Positions 52,601 to 62,270 of a stretch of DNA of 64,000 nucleotides are shown here, in pieces. The notes beneath the pieces were generated by a model, which made no database searches, was not told the DNA's origin, and saw only the letters and a program-made list of their open reading frames with translations. The translations under genes were made by a program, and so were the position numbers. Positions within the stretch are counted from its first letter, which is position 1. Each line of letters begins with the position of its first letter. This stretch comes from Eulemur rufifrons (taxonomy: Eukaryota > Chordata > Mammalia > Primates > Lemuridae): the NCBI RefSeq assembly GCF_041146395.1, contig NC_091002.1, forward strand, positions 1,916,501 through 1,980,500, read 5' to 3'.

Positions 52601-52869
52601 AGGACGGGAGACTCGAGCCAGTGTGGGAGGGGTGAGGGCGGGAGCTGGGCGGTCTGGGGAAGCTCCCCTCTGGTTCTGGGGGCCCTGGTTCAGAGCCTGC
52701 AGGGCACAGACGCCTCCTCAGCTCTCCAGCATAGAAATCTGTGCCCTGTCCAGCTGCGCTGGGCACCGCCTGGGCCCTCCATCAGAGGTTGGGCGGGGCA
52801 GGCAACGTGGCACCAGATAATGATGCCCCTCTGTCACCCACGCGGCCACACCAGCTGCAAAGGCCGTCC

Positions 52870-52965
52870 GGTGGCTCTGCGTTAATTGCCCCAGAGGACA
52901 GGGGCTATATAATTTGGATCAAAGGGCCCCTCTCCAGAAGTCTTAATTGCAGCACCTCATGCCGC
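52870..52965. promoter_or_regulatory. Paired TTAATTGC motif block
   Basis: TTAATTGC occurs at 52882-52889 and 52943-52950, with GCTATATAATTTGG and GGATCAAAGGG between them, in repeat-free sequence. This could be a small homeodomain/TCF-type element. I see no downstream exon that would make the TATA-like word a promoter. Confidence 0.3.
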
Positions 52966-52989
52966 CCCGGGGCAAGCTGAGCTCAGGAG

Positions 52990-53125
52990 CACCGCCTCTG
53001 GGGTTGTGCCTCTGGTCTCAGCTTTGCCACTTGCCACTGTGTGTTGCCTAATCTTTTCCCGGCCTCAGTTTCTTTGCCTATAAAATGGGAGTGAAAAACT
53101 ACCCCACCCCACACTACTCTGTAGC
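52990..53125 (+). repeat. MIR
   Basis: GCCTCTGGTCTCAGCTTTGCCACTTGCCACTGTGTGTTGCCTAATCTTTTCCCGGCCTCAGTTTCTTTGCCTATAAAATGGGAGTG is a sense MIR. Confidence 0.8.
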
Positions 53126-53254
53126 ACCGCAGTTGTGTAGCTGAGGATGAAGTCAGGAAGTCGCTGTGCAAATACGTGCTAAGTTCTGAGCTATACTGGG
53201 CAACTCGCTGCTCTTTGAACTCGCCCTGCATGTCCACCCAGCCTCCCACGGGGC

Positions 53255-53640
53255 AGTTCCTGTGTGCCCATTCTGTTCCAGGCAAGGGTTTTGAGGTTGC
53301 AGAGGTGACTAAGACACAGTCGCTGGCTGCCAGGAGCTGTCTGGAGAGGAGACAGGCAAGGAAAGAGAAGGGGACAAGTAGAGAGCCACGACCCGGCCAG
53401 GGTGGGAGCTTTGGACTGGACTTGGAAGGATGAGCAGGAATCTGCCTGGTGGAGCGTGAGAGGGTGTCCGAGCCAGGGAACTGCATACGCGGAGAGGCAG
53501 GGTACGGCTCGGCGCTGCGAGTCGGTGGGGAACACTAACCTGGCAGTGGGGGACGTGGGCTTATCAGGCCAGCAGGGAAGTCTGGACTTGATCCTTGGGC
53601 TCCTGGGAGCCATAGCCGGATTTTAAGAAAGGGAGAGAGG
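53255..53640 (-). repeat. L2, long fragment
   Basis: GTTGCAGAGGTGACTAAGACACAGTCGCTGGC, GACTTGGAAGGATGAGCAGGAATCTGCCTGG, GGGGGACGTGGGCTTATCAGGCC, TCTGGACTTGATCCTTGGGCTCCTGGGAGCCATAGCCGGATTTTAAG follow antisense L2 wording over nearly 400 bases. Confidence 0.65.
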
Positions 53641-53744
53641 CAGTCGGCTTTATCGGGGGGAAGGGTCTCTGGTAGCAATGTGCAGGGTCGACGAGCAAGA
53701 GGCTGGGGGCAGAGGGATCAGCTGCAGTGGTTTAAGGAGACGTC

Positions 53745-53880
53745 ATTGATCCACTCGGCAAATATGTTTGAGCACCTGCTATCAGCCAAGCCCTGCGCAG
53801 GCGCGGGGGCTGTGAGGCAGCGCCGACGTCCTGGTGGGAAGAGGCCAATACCCGTAAATATGGAAGGAAATGGATGCTGA
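53745..53880 (-). repeat. L2 fragment
   Basis: TTGATCCACTCGGCAAATATGTTTGAGCACCTGCTATCAGCCAAGCCCTGCGC, then GGGAAGAGGCCAATACCCGTAAATATGG, is the antisense L2 3' end. Confidence 0.65.
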
Positions 53881-53884
53881 TGGG

Positions 53885-54220
53885 CTACGGAGCAGACGAG
53901 GCAGACGAGGAAGGGTCCCTGCGGCGGACCGGCCCTCAGAACCCCACTCGCTGCCTTCCTGAACCACAGGGGCTGGAAAGCCAACAACTACGTTTCCCGG
54001 ATGTCCCTGCAGCTCTGGCTCCACGACAAATCAGGTTCCACCAAACAGCGGCAGCTGGAGCCGGGCAGAAGCAAGGCGGGCCCTCTTGCCACTGCTGTGG
54101 CTGCTTTTTGCTGGAGTCTGTGCTCCAGAGTCGTTCTCCATCTTCATGGGGGTCAAGAAGCAGTTTCAGCAATGACCTCCTGAGTTCCTTTGCTGATCCC
54201 CGATGGCAGCTGTAGCTGTG
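53885..54220. other. Unassigned, possible old LTR scrap
   Basis: CAACTACGTTTCCCGGATGTCCCTGCAGC resembles the phrase ACTACATTTCCCAGACTCCCTTGCAGC found in some LTRs. The rest is not recognised. Confidence 0.3.
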
Positions 54221-54224
54221 GTTC

Positions 54225-54375
54225 TTTTCAAATGAGGTGCAACCTGCTACATACAGTGCAAAAAGTGAGTGCCTGATGATGTTTTACTTGGATACATATG
54301 CCCACGGGACCACCCCCACATCTCCCTATAAAATTTTCCATCTGCCCAGTGCCACGTGATCTCGAGCACACAGTC
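54225..54375. mobile_element. Possible L1 3' UTR fragment
   Basis: GTGCAAAAAGTGAGTGCCTGATGATGTTTTACTTGGATACATATGCCCACGGGACCACC resembles the L1M phrase GTGTACAATTCAATGAGTTTTGACATATGTATACACCCGTGAAACCATC. The match is loose. Confidence 0.4.
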
Positions 54376-54379
54376 AAAG

Positions 54380-54840
54380 CGGTGGCCCTCTGATTCCCCA
54401 GCCTCCTGAGGGAGAAAGCCACAGCGGCCACCCTGGCCGGTCACTCCAGGAGGTTCAGCTGCCACCCCTCTTCAGCCTTCTCAGTGAGTTTGCGAGTACC
54501 TGCTCCCCTGTTTCAATCGCTCTCCTGGGAGCTGGTGGCTGGGGCCCTGGTGGTCTTGGGAAGGAACGTGGAGCACGGGAGGCCCTGGCTGATGCGTCGA
54601 TATAAGCTGCCTGGCTCTGGGCAGGTAGGGGTGGAGAGAGGGGACAGGCCACTCTGGGGGCAATTGGTGGTCACAGAAGGGAGGAAATAGAACTGCAGCT
54701 TCTACTGAGCGGCTCCATTGGCCAGAAATACCCTCCTTCCCACTCCCCTGCTTTCCAGGGGGCAAACATTGAAAGCTCAAATGCCACCCCTTCCAGAGGT
54801 CTCTGGTCCACCAGGTAGACTTCATCAACACCGTCAGGGG
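54380..54840. other. Unique sequence, nothing recognised
   Basis: No classified repeat. Opposing frames of 68-141 codons lack domains. Confidence 0.35.
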
Positions 54841-54844
54841 CTCC

Positions 54845-54985
54845 TCTGACTCTGTAACATGCAGTTCGAATCCCAGCTCTGCTACGCACCTGCTTCGGAG
54901 CCTCAAGTGAGTTTTCCCATCTTCCGCGGCTCAGTTTTCTCATCTCTGAAATGGGGATAGCTACTCACAGGGCTTGTCACAGATC
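54845..54985 (+). repeat. MIR
   Basis: TGCAGTTCGAATCCCAGCTCTGCTACGCACC, then GCGGCTCAGTTTTCTCATCTCTGAAATGGGGATAGC, is a sense MIR with a shortened middle. Confidence 0.75.
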
Positions 54986-54989
54986 TGGT

Positions 54990-55595
54990 TCCCTGGGAAA
55001 CAGATTCTGTGATTCATGCACCAAGATTTTAGTGGCGAGTGTGGAGGACTGAGGGAAGCAGGACCCGACAGCACTGCGGAGCGTCTCCCTCCTGAACCCT
55101 GTCACCCACTGCAGGCTTGCTGTGAGGACCGGCTGCTGCTGTGTCTCCGTGCTCTTGAGCCCCGCAGCCACGGCTCTTCTGGTGTGAAATGTTATTATCC
55201 TTGTAGGGAGCTGCGTTCAGGGCAGGCTGTGCAAACCCAGGCTGAGCAGCCCTAACGTGGGTGAGAACAGTCTGCTCCTGGATTCTGGAAAGAGCCTTAA
55301 CTGCGAACAGACCGTTGGTGCATACCAGGAGGCAGTGCCAAGGAGAGATCCGGTGGCTGGGGCTGCCTGGGAACTACCCATGTTTCCCAAATAAATAAGT
55401 TGCACACCATGCAATTCCCACTTAAAATAAACCCGTTTCCCCGTGGAACAGAAACTACAGCTTAGCATTTCTTGGCAGCCAATGGTTTCCAGAATTTCAC
55501 GCAGGTTAAAAATAAAAACGCAAAGCGTGATGGTAATCCCCTCTGTTCTCCCGCCACCTTGCACCTCGGATCCCAGGGACAATGTTTCCAGGCTG
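54990..55595. other. Unassigned sequence
   Basis: 54976-55010 (GATCTGGTTCCCTGGGAAACAGATTCTGTGATTC) recalls the start of an LTR-type repeat, but the remainder does not follow. 55385-55530 is AT-rich. No gene was recognised. Confidence 0.35.
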
Positions 55596-55599
55596 GGTG

Positions 55600-55705
55600 T
55601 TTTATTCCTGATGACAGATGAGGAAACTGAGGCAGCGACAGGCACAGAGAGGGAGGCAAGGTCACCAGGACGCAGCCCAGGCCCGTCTGGCTCCACACCT
55701 TGTGT
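55600..55705 (-). repeat. MIR fragment
   Basis: TATTCCTGATGACAGATGAGGAAACTGAGGCAGCGACAGGCACAGAGAGGGAGGCAAGGTCACCAGG is the antisense core with a short duplication of the CAGAGAGG part. Confidence 0.7.
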
Positions 55706-55709
55706 CCTC

Positions 55710-56395
55710 CACTCTGCAATTTGTTTCTATTAAGAAGTGAATCGTTGGGTTTTGAGAATGAGGCTCTTGTTGATGTATTAGGTGAGAGCAGGAAAAATAC
55801 TACAGATCAAATCAGCGAAGAGTTCACAGCTAACTGACCCAGGGGGGTTGGAATTGGTATCCCCACGATTTGAGCCTAAGCCTAGCAGGCATTTCCCATG
55901 GACGCCTTACTTGGTGTTCCCAGTCAGGCTCCGATGGGAAAGAGACGGTGTTTGCAGGTTGACGATACGGGGAGGGTTTAATCCCGAGACTGTGAGGGTG
56001 GGAGGCATTTATAAGGGGATCAATCTGGAGCTCAGCCTCAGCCCCAGCCCCGCTTGGGGGCCAGGCTCCAAGAAGCCAGAGGACAGGGCCATCACCCTGG
56101 AGGGGGGAGAGCAGGGGGCCTGTGAGCTCAATGGGGGACACTGGGGTCCTCTTGCCACTGACCAAGACTGCGTGGCCTGGGAGGTCAGACCAAGCTCACT
56201 GCCTGTGGACAGCTGGGCTCAGGCAAAGAGGTGTAGAATGAAGGAAGGCCTCGCCAGGATTCAGGTCTCCAGAAACGGCGACTCCGAGAAAGGCCTCTCC
56301 CACAGGTGGGACCCAGCCGAGAACGGGATCTGGGGCCTCTGGCCACCACTGCCAGGCGTTCTTGGAGGCCCTGTCTGACTACCTCCCCTGCAGAG
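55710..56395. other. Unique sequence, nothing recognised
   Basis: The 198-codon frame at 55782-56378 has no domain and is opposed by a 111-codon frame. No repeat was recognised. Confidence 0.35.
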
Positions 56396-56399
56396 CTGT

Positions 56400-56510
56400 C
56401 AGCCCGTCTCACAATCTGCTCCACCACTTGCCAGCTGTGTGGCCATGAGCCTGTTACTCAACCTCTCTGAGGCCCAGGTTCCTAATCTAGAACAGTGGGC
56501 TCGGTGCCTA
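56400..56510 (+). repeat. MIR
   Basis: CTCCACCACTTGCCAGCTGTGTGGCCATGAGCCTGTTACTCAACCTCTCTGAGGCCCAGG is a sense core. Confidence 0.75.
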
Positions 56511-56639
56511 TGGTGGTTGATTTGTGAAAGCAAAGTATACCCCATGTGTGCTCATAAAGTGACCCTCTGAGAAAGAAATGTCATGAGGGGAAATGCTGGG
56601 GTGGTGCCATGGAGCTCAGCCATACACAGGCACGACAAA

Positions 56640-57275
56640 AATAATATTACTATAACTCCGGTTGCCTCTTCCAGGAAGTCCTCCCAGACTGGTGCCACCG
56701 TCCAGGTGGGTTAGGCCTCTCCGTTGGGTGCCCACATTCCCTTTGCCTCTATCATAGCACTTACGGATCCCTTTGTTTGCCCTCTCTTGACACCGAGCTC
56801 TTTGAAGACAGGAACCTTGTCTTATCCCCCTGGCCCCAGATCTACCACATTTCCTGGCACATGGGAGGTGCTACAGACTGAATGTTTGCACCCCGCCCCC
56901 AAATTCATGTGTTGAAATCCTAATCCTCAATGTGGTGGTGTTTGGAGGTGGGTCCTTTAGGGGGTGACCAGGTCATGAGCGTGGAGCCCTTATGGATGGG
57001 ATTGTGCCTCTATAAACGAGACCCCAGAGAGCTCCCTCCTCCTGCTGCCGTGTGAGGCTGCAGCAAGAAGGTGAGCACTGTGGACCAGGGGGCCAGCCCT
57101 CGCCAGACAGCAAAAGCTGCCAGGCCGCGACCCTCACTTCCCAGGTCCCAGGACTCTGAGAAAGACAGTTCTGTCGCTTAAGCCACCCGTTGATGGCACT
57201 TTGTCACAGCAGCCTGGACGACTGAGACAGGAGGCCTACCCCTCGCTGAACAGTTGTCGAAGGACAAGTGAGTGC
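56640..57275 (+). repeat. L2 3' end, split by an MLT1 LTR
   Basis: TTCCAGGAAGTCCTCCCAGACTGG, CTATCATAGCACTTACGG, GAGCTCTTTGAAGACAGGAACCTTGTCTTATCC, TTTCCTGGCACATGGGAGG are L2 3' wording up to 56868. The family continues after the LTR at 57230 with GGAGGCCTACCCCTCGCTGAACAGTTGTCGAAGGACAAGTGAGTG (compare GTAGGCGCTCAATAAATATTTGTTGAATGAATG). Confidence 0.75.
56869..57229 (+). mobile_element. MLT1A-type MaLR solo LTR
   Basis: It starts TGCTACAGACTGAATGTTTG and continues CCAAATTCATGTGTTGAAATCCTAATCC, GATGGGATTGTGCCTCTATAAACGAGACCCCAGAGAGCTCCC, CCTCGCCAGACAGCAAAAGC, GCCTGGACGACTGAGACA. A perfect 5-bp target duplication, GGAGG, is present at 56864-56868 and 57230-57234. Confidence 0.92.
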
Positions 57276-57289
57276 GTCCCGTCCCGTAG

Positions 57290-57415
57290 CACGGCTGTGA
57301 GGCGGACGGGGACACTGCGCTGACCCCACGTACAGACAGGGAAACAGAGGTTCTGGGAGCAGAAGCGACTCACTCAAGGACATGGCGGCGAGTCTGTGGT
57401 TGACTTTGGGTGAGG
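57290..57415 (-). repeat. MIR fragment
   Basis: ACGTACAGACAGGGAAACAGAGGTTCTGGGAGCAGAAGCGACTCACTCAAGG is an antisense core. Confidence 0.6.
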
Positions 57416-57589
57416 AAGTTTCAAGAGCTTTTGCAGGATGATAAATCCTGGTCTTGTCTCGTATCCAGCTGTCCACGAAGAGCTGCTCCATGACCCTCGA
57501 GAATTCCTCCTGCTCTCCAAAAAGCTAGTGGAGGCCTGGGGGGTGGGGGCCCGAAACAGGCCGGGGGAGGAGAAAGGGCTGTTTCTCAC

Positions 57590-58060
57590 TCAGAAAATAA
57601 TGGTGCCCAAATCCCCGTTCCCCTTATTTAATGCTCCAAATTTTCTGAGAGGCCTAATTGAACATTCCTCCGTGGAGCCCTCTAGGTGGAACAATTAACC
57701 GGCCTCTTAGCAGCGAGCGGCTCCCGGGCAGGCCCCAGATTTATGTCTCCTGGGGAGGCAGCCTATTAGCCGTGGCCATAAATCTCGGGCCCCTGGCTGG
57801 CAAGGTGGATTTTAATAAAATCACAGGGGACGGAGCCAGGCCGGGGCGGCTCTTCCGGGGGGAGAGCCAACATTCGCCTGTAATTAATCGGGACGCCTTT
57901 GAGCCCTGGGGAAATGCCCAGGATTTTAATGAAAATGCAGGGGCTGGAAGCAGTGGCCAGTTGGCAGCCAAGCCATGTCCCAGCTGGGAGAGGGATGTGA
58001 GGAACCTGGGGGGAGCCTGGGTCGCCCTGCCAAGGGGTCTTGACGTGCGGTGACACTGAG
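57590..58060. promoter_or_regulatory. Candidate conserved non-coding element
   Basis: A repeat-free block of mixed GC with islands of AT words: GGCCTAATTGAAC and GGAACAATTAACC (57651-57700), CCATAAATC (about 57776), GGATTTTAATAAAATC (57807-57822), CTGTAATTAATCGGG (about 57879), GGATTTTAATGAAAATGC (57921-57938). The two GGATTTTAAT motifs are 114 bp apart and agree at 19 of 23 positions including the trailing CAGGGG. Motif repetition suggests an enhancer, perhaps for HOX/CDX-type factors; this is inference. Confidence 0.45.
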
Positions 58061-58465
58061 TGGACACTGGTACAATTATTCTGGTTAACTGTTCGAATAC
58101 TTTTGTGCTAGTTGGTAAATTGCTTCCCCAACCCCCTGGGAGCCTCCCATTCTCCAGGGACCCTCACCCAGGAATCCTGGGCGGCCTCATAATCCCGAAA
58201 CAAAGGGATAAATGCCTGGCCCGCAAGGGGCTTCCTGATCCGCCCGTCCTCTTGGTCAGCGATCAGGGCCTCCCTCTGCACTTGGCCACACCTGCCCGTG
58301 TTGGGGTGCCCTGAGGCCCACCGCAGACCTCTCCTCGTCTCTCCTCTCCTCGTCTCCGCGTTCTCTTGCTTGTCTGTGTCTGCAGCCCAAGCGCCTCTCC
58401 TGAGCCGCAGACTCACGTCCTCAGCCACTTCCTCGACATCTCCTCCGGGACGTCCCATGGGCATC
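58061..58465. other. Unique sequence, nothing recognised
   Basis: CTCCTCGTCTCTCCTCTCCTCGTCTCC at about 58330-58357 is a short imperfect CT-rich duplication. No gene was recognised. Confidence 0.35.
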
Positions 58466-58469
58466 TCCA

Positions 58470-58760
58470 GTCCAACACGTCTAAAACTGAACAGTTTCTC
58501 CCCAGACTTGTTCCTCCCTGGGCCCTCCATCCTGATCTTGTTTCCTCAGGCCCACAGCTCAGGGGTGTCCTTGAGCCCACCCTGCACTGCCTCCTTCCTC
58601 CACAAGTCCTGCCCGATCTTCCTGCAAAGCTCACACCACCGTCCTTCCCAGCGCCTCTCTGGTCCAAGCCGCCACCAGCGACTACCCAGACTCGGCAGTC
58701 AACCCCTTCTCTGTCTCTTTGCTTCCATTCTTGCCTCCCTGTCACCCCCATACGCAGCCC
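58470..58760 (+). repeat. Probable L2 fragment
   Basis: CACGTCTAAAACTGAACAG, CTTGTTCCTCCC, CAGGGGTGTCCTTGAGCCC, CTTCCTCCACAAGTCCTGCC, CTCTGGTCCAAGCCGCCACCAGCG and GCTTCCATTCTTGCCTCCC follow L2 wording (GTCCAAAACTGAACTCC, GTCATCCTTGATTCC, TGGTCCAAGCCACCATC, CTTCCACTCTTGCCCCC). A 205-codon frame here is therefore repeat-derived and accidental. Confidence 0.65.
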
Positions 58761-58869
58761 AAGGGAGCTCACATGCTTCTCCCAAGAAGGGCCTCCCCCA
58801 CCACCCTACAGTCACAGGGACAACAGCCAACACTCCCCCGGTGCAGGCCACTGTCCCCGGTGCTTCAAG

Positions 58870-59010
58870 TGCTCTTCTTTCAACCCTCTGGACAACTCTA
58901 GGACAGTGTGCATGATGGCCATCCACATTTTCCAAATGAGGAAACTGAGGCACAGAAAGGTTGAATAGTTTGCTTGAGGCCACACTGGTGGTTGGCTTCA
59001 AAGGCTGTGC
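58870..59010 (-). repeat. MIR
   Basis: ATCCACATTTTCCAAATGAGGAAACTGAGGCACAGAAAGGTTGAATAGTTTGCTTGAGGCCACACTGGTGG is a good antisense core. Confidence 0.75.
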
Positions 59011-59139
59011 TCTTCTCCAAGGAGACCCCCCTCCCCAGCCCTCCCCCACCAGCACCAGCTCTCATCACATCACCCAAATGTCCCCTGCCTGCTGTTTGTC
59101 ACTGTCTAATCATGATTTCTCCACGTGCCTGTTTGCTCT

Positions 59140-59245
59140 CTGTCCCCCAAAACCTGTGATCTCCTGAGAATGGGACCTTGACTCTTTTGTTCACAAACTC
59201 CTGGCACACAGTAGGTGCTCCATGAGAATGTGTTAACTTGGATCC
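59140..59245 (+). repeat. L2 3' end
   Basis: GATCTCCTGAGAATGGGACC, ACAAACTCCTGGCACACAGTAGGTGCTCCATGAGAATGTG is the L2 3' terminus. Confidence 0.65.
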
Positions 59246-59506
59246 ATTTTGTTCTCAGCAGATAGTAGATGGGAAACCACTTTGGAAACCACGTGGTCCC
59301 CATACAGGTCTGAGATTAGCCAAAGGGTTTTCCTCCCTGGGAAGGGGATCAGCTTTCGTGCCGTAGGGAGCGAGTCCCTGGAGTCCCACCCTGGGACCGG
59401 ACACTTTCTCTTCTCACTATGGAGAGGGCCAGAGAGAGATGAGCACTGTCAAGGATAAGATCAGGGACTGGATAAAAGAGTAGATCCTATCTTAAGTGTT
59501 CATATT

Positions 59507-59577
59507 GCAAGAAAGAAAAAAAATGAAGGAACGAGGGAAGGGAGGGAAGGAGGGAGGGAGGGAAAGAGAGAAAGACA
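59507..59577. repeat. (GGGA/GAAA)n purine-rich tract
   Basis: About 70 bases of pure or nearly pure purine: AAGAAAGAAAAAAAATGAAGG, then GGGAGGGAAGGAGGGAGGGAGGG, then AAAGAGAGAAAGAC. Confidence 0.92.
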
Positions 59578-59634
59578 TACTCAGGGAAGTTCATAAGTAT
59601 TGGAAGGGGACTTAGGACCTATCTAATTATTATT

Positions 59635-59775
59635 TCATCCAACTATATTTTATAAATCAGTGAACCTGAGACCCTAGACAATAAGTGACTTGCCTGGGGT
59701 CACATAAGTTCCTGGTTAAACTGAGATCAGCTGGAAGTCAGCTCTCCTGGCTCAGAATCCAGGACACTTCGTATG
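59635..59775 (-). repeat. MIR-like fragment
   Basis: CAGTGAACCTGAGACCCTAGACAATAAGTGACTTGCCTGGGGTCACATAAG and CTCTCCTGGCTCAGAATCCAGG fit antisense MIR order with high divergence. Confidence 0.55.
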
Positions 59776-59784
59776 TAGCAAAGA

Positions 59785-60520
59785 GGTCCTACACTTAACA
59801 ACACTAAAACTCCATGTCTGGCTTTTTTTTTTTTTAAAGCCCTGGAGAACTAGTTAAGTGCATCTAGATAAACCAGGCCATGATCTGGGGAAGGTGTTGT
59901 GGAGACAGGCAGCTGAAACTATGACTAAGGCTAGTTTCAAATCTAAATAAAGTAGGCCACTGCCTAGATGGTGGAACTTCAGGATCATGGCAAAGATTTT
60001 CTGCCAACTGAAAACATTGCCTTGGTGTTTATTGTATCCCTAAAACTCTTTATCCAGGACAAAGCCTTCTATTCCACAAAATTTGATCAGTTTCTTTGCA
60101 AATACCCTTGGTAGACAAAAAATACCTAGCAAAGTCAGACTGGGTTTAGATGCCTTTTACGAGGTGTTTTCATGATAACAGCTTCGATACGACTAGGAAA
60201 GCACTTGAAAGACGCGCACAGGGAGGTAAGCAAGGAATTCAGGATGACAAACTAGAGGGTGTTGAAGGCCAATGTCACAGTTTTAAATTAAGAAGCCCTT
60301 GTTTTACTGTACATACCTAAAAAACTGTCATAAAAAGATAGAAATTGGTTACTCTGCAGAGAAGCCCAAGTTGGCTATACACAGTTTGACATGGACAATG
60401 AAGCAGTGATCTAAACAATTCCAGGAGGAAAAAAAATAATTTTTGTACAAGCCTTAATCATCTAGACATTTTAAACAAATAAAATAGCTCATTATCCTTT
60501 AAAAACAAAAAAAGTCACAA
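59785..60520. other. AT-rich unassigned block, possible retroposed 3' UTR
   Basis: 735 bases at a composition unlike the GC-rich flanks, with no repeat that I recognise. It ends with a polyadenylation-like AATAAAATAG (about 60478) followed by an A-rich run, AAAAACAAAAAAAG (about 60500-60513). That arrangement suggests a processed 3' UTR copy on the plus strand. No coding frame over 40 codons survives and no target duplication is certain. A host element or unlisted transposon is equally possible. Confidence 0.3.
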
Positions 60521-60769
60521 CGAGTAATTTCTGTGTGTTCGATAGCTTTGCTGACTGAGCGTGCCCGGGAGATTCGAATCCAGCATGTGGTGCTCGGGTT
60601 CTGCGCTTCAGTCTCCTGAGGGCAGAGAAGGTGCCTGGAAATTGGGTGTGCCAGGCAAATAATTATTAAAAACTAACCATTCTCTCCAGACCTCTTGTTG
60701 GGCCCCTGAGCTGTGAGACAGTCTCATAAGGGCCGGCTGGACAGAGCCGCCTTCCCACCCTTGCTGACC

Positions 60770-60850
60770 CCGAGCTCGGTTTCCCCATCTATAAAAGGGG
60801 AGCAAGAGCCCCTGCCTCCAGGCCTGCTTGGGAAGAGGAAACAGGCAGGG
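60770..60850 (+). repeat. MIR fragment, weak
   Basis: GAGCTCGGTTTCCCCATCTATAAAAGGGGAGCAAGAGCCCC is a decayed sense MIR core and its downstream part. Confidence 0.45.
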
Positions 60851-61094
60851 AGTGGGCGATGCTCACCTGTCAGCCCCGGTGCGGAGGTGGAGCACCCTGG
60901 TCTGAGCATCGCACCGTTGCCCCCTCTCCTGGCAACAGAGAGGCTGCCGAGGGACAGCCCTTTCCACTTTGGAGATGGTGACTTTTATATGTCTATGTAT
61001 GGCAGTCCCAGGAGGGCAGGGTTAAAGCTGGGGAGGTGGGGACACTCAGGGTCCCTGAAGGCCTCACCCACATGACCATGGACACGACGGGTCA

Positions 61095-61200
61095 TCTAGA
61101 GTAGCCAGACACTCTCACTGTTGCACATGCAGCAACTGAGCCCTAGCAGGGCGAGAGTGTGCCTGAGGCCGTCTGGGTGGGCCAAGTGTCCCGGAATCGC
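61095..61200 (-). repeat. MIR fragment, weak
   Basis: GTTGCACATGCAGCAACTGAGCCCTAGCAGGGCGAGAGTGTGCCTGAGGCC keeps the order of an antisense core. Confidence 0.45.
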
Positions 61201-61284
61201 CGGGGGCGGGGGCGTAGCCCTGGGATGGTTGGGGCTGTAAACCAGCTCCTGCTTTGGACTGCTCTTCGAGCCTCCTTCTGATCC

Positions 61285-61400
61285 CTGGTGTTGCAGCTTA
61301 AATGTCACTGCCCAGAGAGGCTATTGCCAACCTCTTCCCCAGGGACCCTGGCAGCCTTTCTGGAATCTCTTCCATTAAAGTCTGCTTTGCCTGTGGAACG
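61285..61400 (+). repeat. L2 fragment
   Basis: GCAGCTTAAATGTCACTGCCCAGAGAGGCTATTGCCAACC is the L2 phrase CAGCTCAAATGTCACCTCCTCAGAGAGGCCTTCCCTGACC. Confidence 0.75.
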
Positions 61401-61714
61401 TCAGCCTCCTCCCTTTTGCTGCTCACCTCTGGTCAGGGGGCCTGGCACTGGCCCAGTGGTGCTGAGCAAATGAAGGTGTGACTTTATGTGTACACAACAT
61501 AAATCCAGCAGCAGAGTTGGCCCAAGTAGGTTCCTTAGTGCTATGTTTAGGCCACCCTGGATGTGTCACTCCTGTCTCTTGGTGTTCATTCTCTTGGATT
61601 CCCACGGCCATGCCTGGCTGCTGCAGATCACTCTGAAAGCTGGACCTGGTCTGGCTCGCCTGTTTCTCCTGCAATCCCTGGCAGAGATCCCTGCACACAG
61701 TAGGTACGCATGGA

Positions 61715-61900
61715 GCAGGGGGTGCACAACGGTAGAGTGTGATGGAAGCCTAGGTTTAAATCTTACTTTGACCTCTATAAGCTTCAGTTTCCTTCTTCTG
61801 CAAAATGAGGAACATACTCTTCAGGAATGTGGGTGAATTATATAACATTGTAGGGCTTAGCAGAGTGGATGGCACATAGTAGGTGCTCAGCTGTGTGGGT
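61715..61900 (+). repeat. MIR, near full length
   Basis: ACAACGGTAGAGTGTGATGG, TAGGTTTAAATCTTACTTTGACC, AGCTTCAGTTTCCTTCTTCTGCAAAATGAGGAAC, GGCTTAGCAGAGTGGATGGCACATAGTAGGTGCTCAG runs from 5' end to 3' end. Confidence 0.8.
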
Positions 61901-61904
61901 TCTC

Positions 61905-62268
61905 CCAGGGCCCTTGTGGGTATTGGTCATTAATCACCAGATGGCCATGTCTTCTAGCACCCACCCACATCCCCTGAGCCTCAGGCCTTCCGTGGTGGCC
62001 TCATGGCTCTGTACCCTCCACCCCGTACCAGTTGCTTTCTCTGCCCCCAAGGGAACGGCCATGTGGACTGATCCAGGCCTTGCTCACACTGGGACCTCTG
62101 CCTGCAGTGCCCTCCCCACTCTCCAGCCACTGCAGACCTTCACCTCTCAGCTGTCACCGCCTCGGGAGACTCATGTGGCTGCTCCCACAAGTAGATCTGG
62201 CCACTTGCAGCAATGGGTCCAAGTACCACCGACAGTGGAGTGTGAGGGAGGGACCTGACCTTCCCCAC
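61905..62268. other. GC-rich unique stretch
   Basis: No repeat recognised. The 129- and 170-codon frames starting here run into the minisatellite and have no domain. Confidence 0.35.
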
Positions 62269-62270
62269 AG

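Noticed and set aside
52900..52920. TATA-like GCTATATAATTT as a promoter
   Set aside because: No initiator, exon or frame follows, and a MIR begins within 80 bases.
57658..58067. Frames of 131 and 108 codons on opposite strands
   Set aside because: They lie in a candidate regulatory block whose AT motifs are not compatible with codon bias. No homologue recognised.
58298..58968. Frames of 200 and 205 codons rich in Pro, Ser and Leu
   Set aside because: Most of the region follows L2 wording and its C-terminal end runs into a MIR. No domain or splice context.
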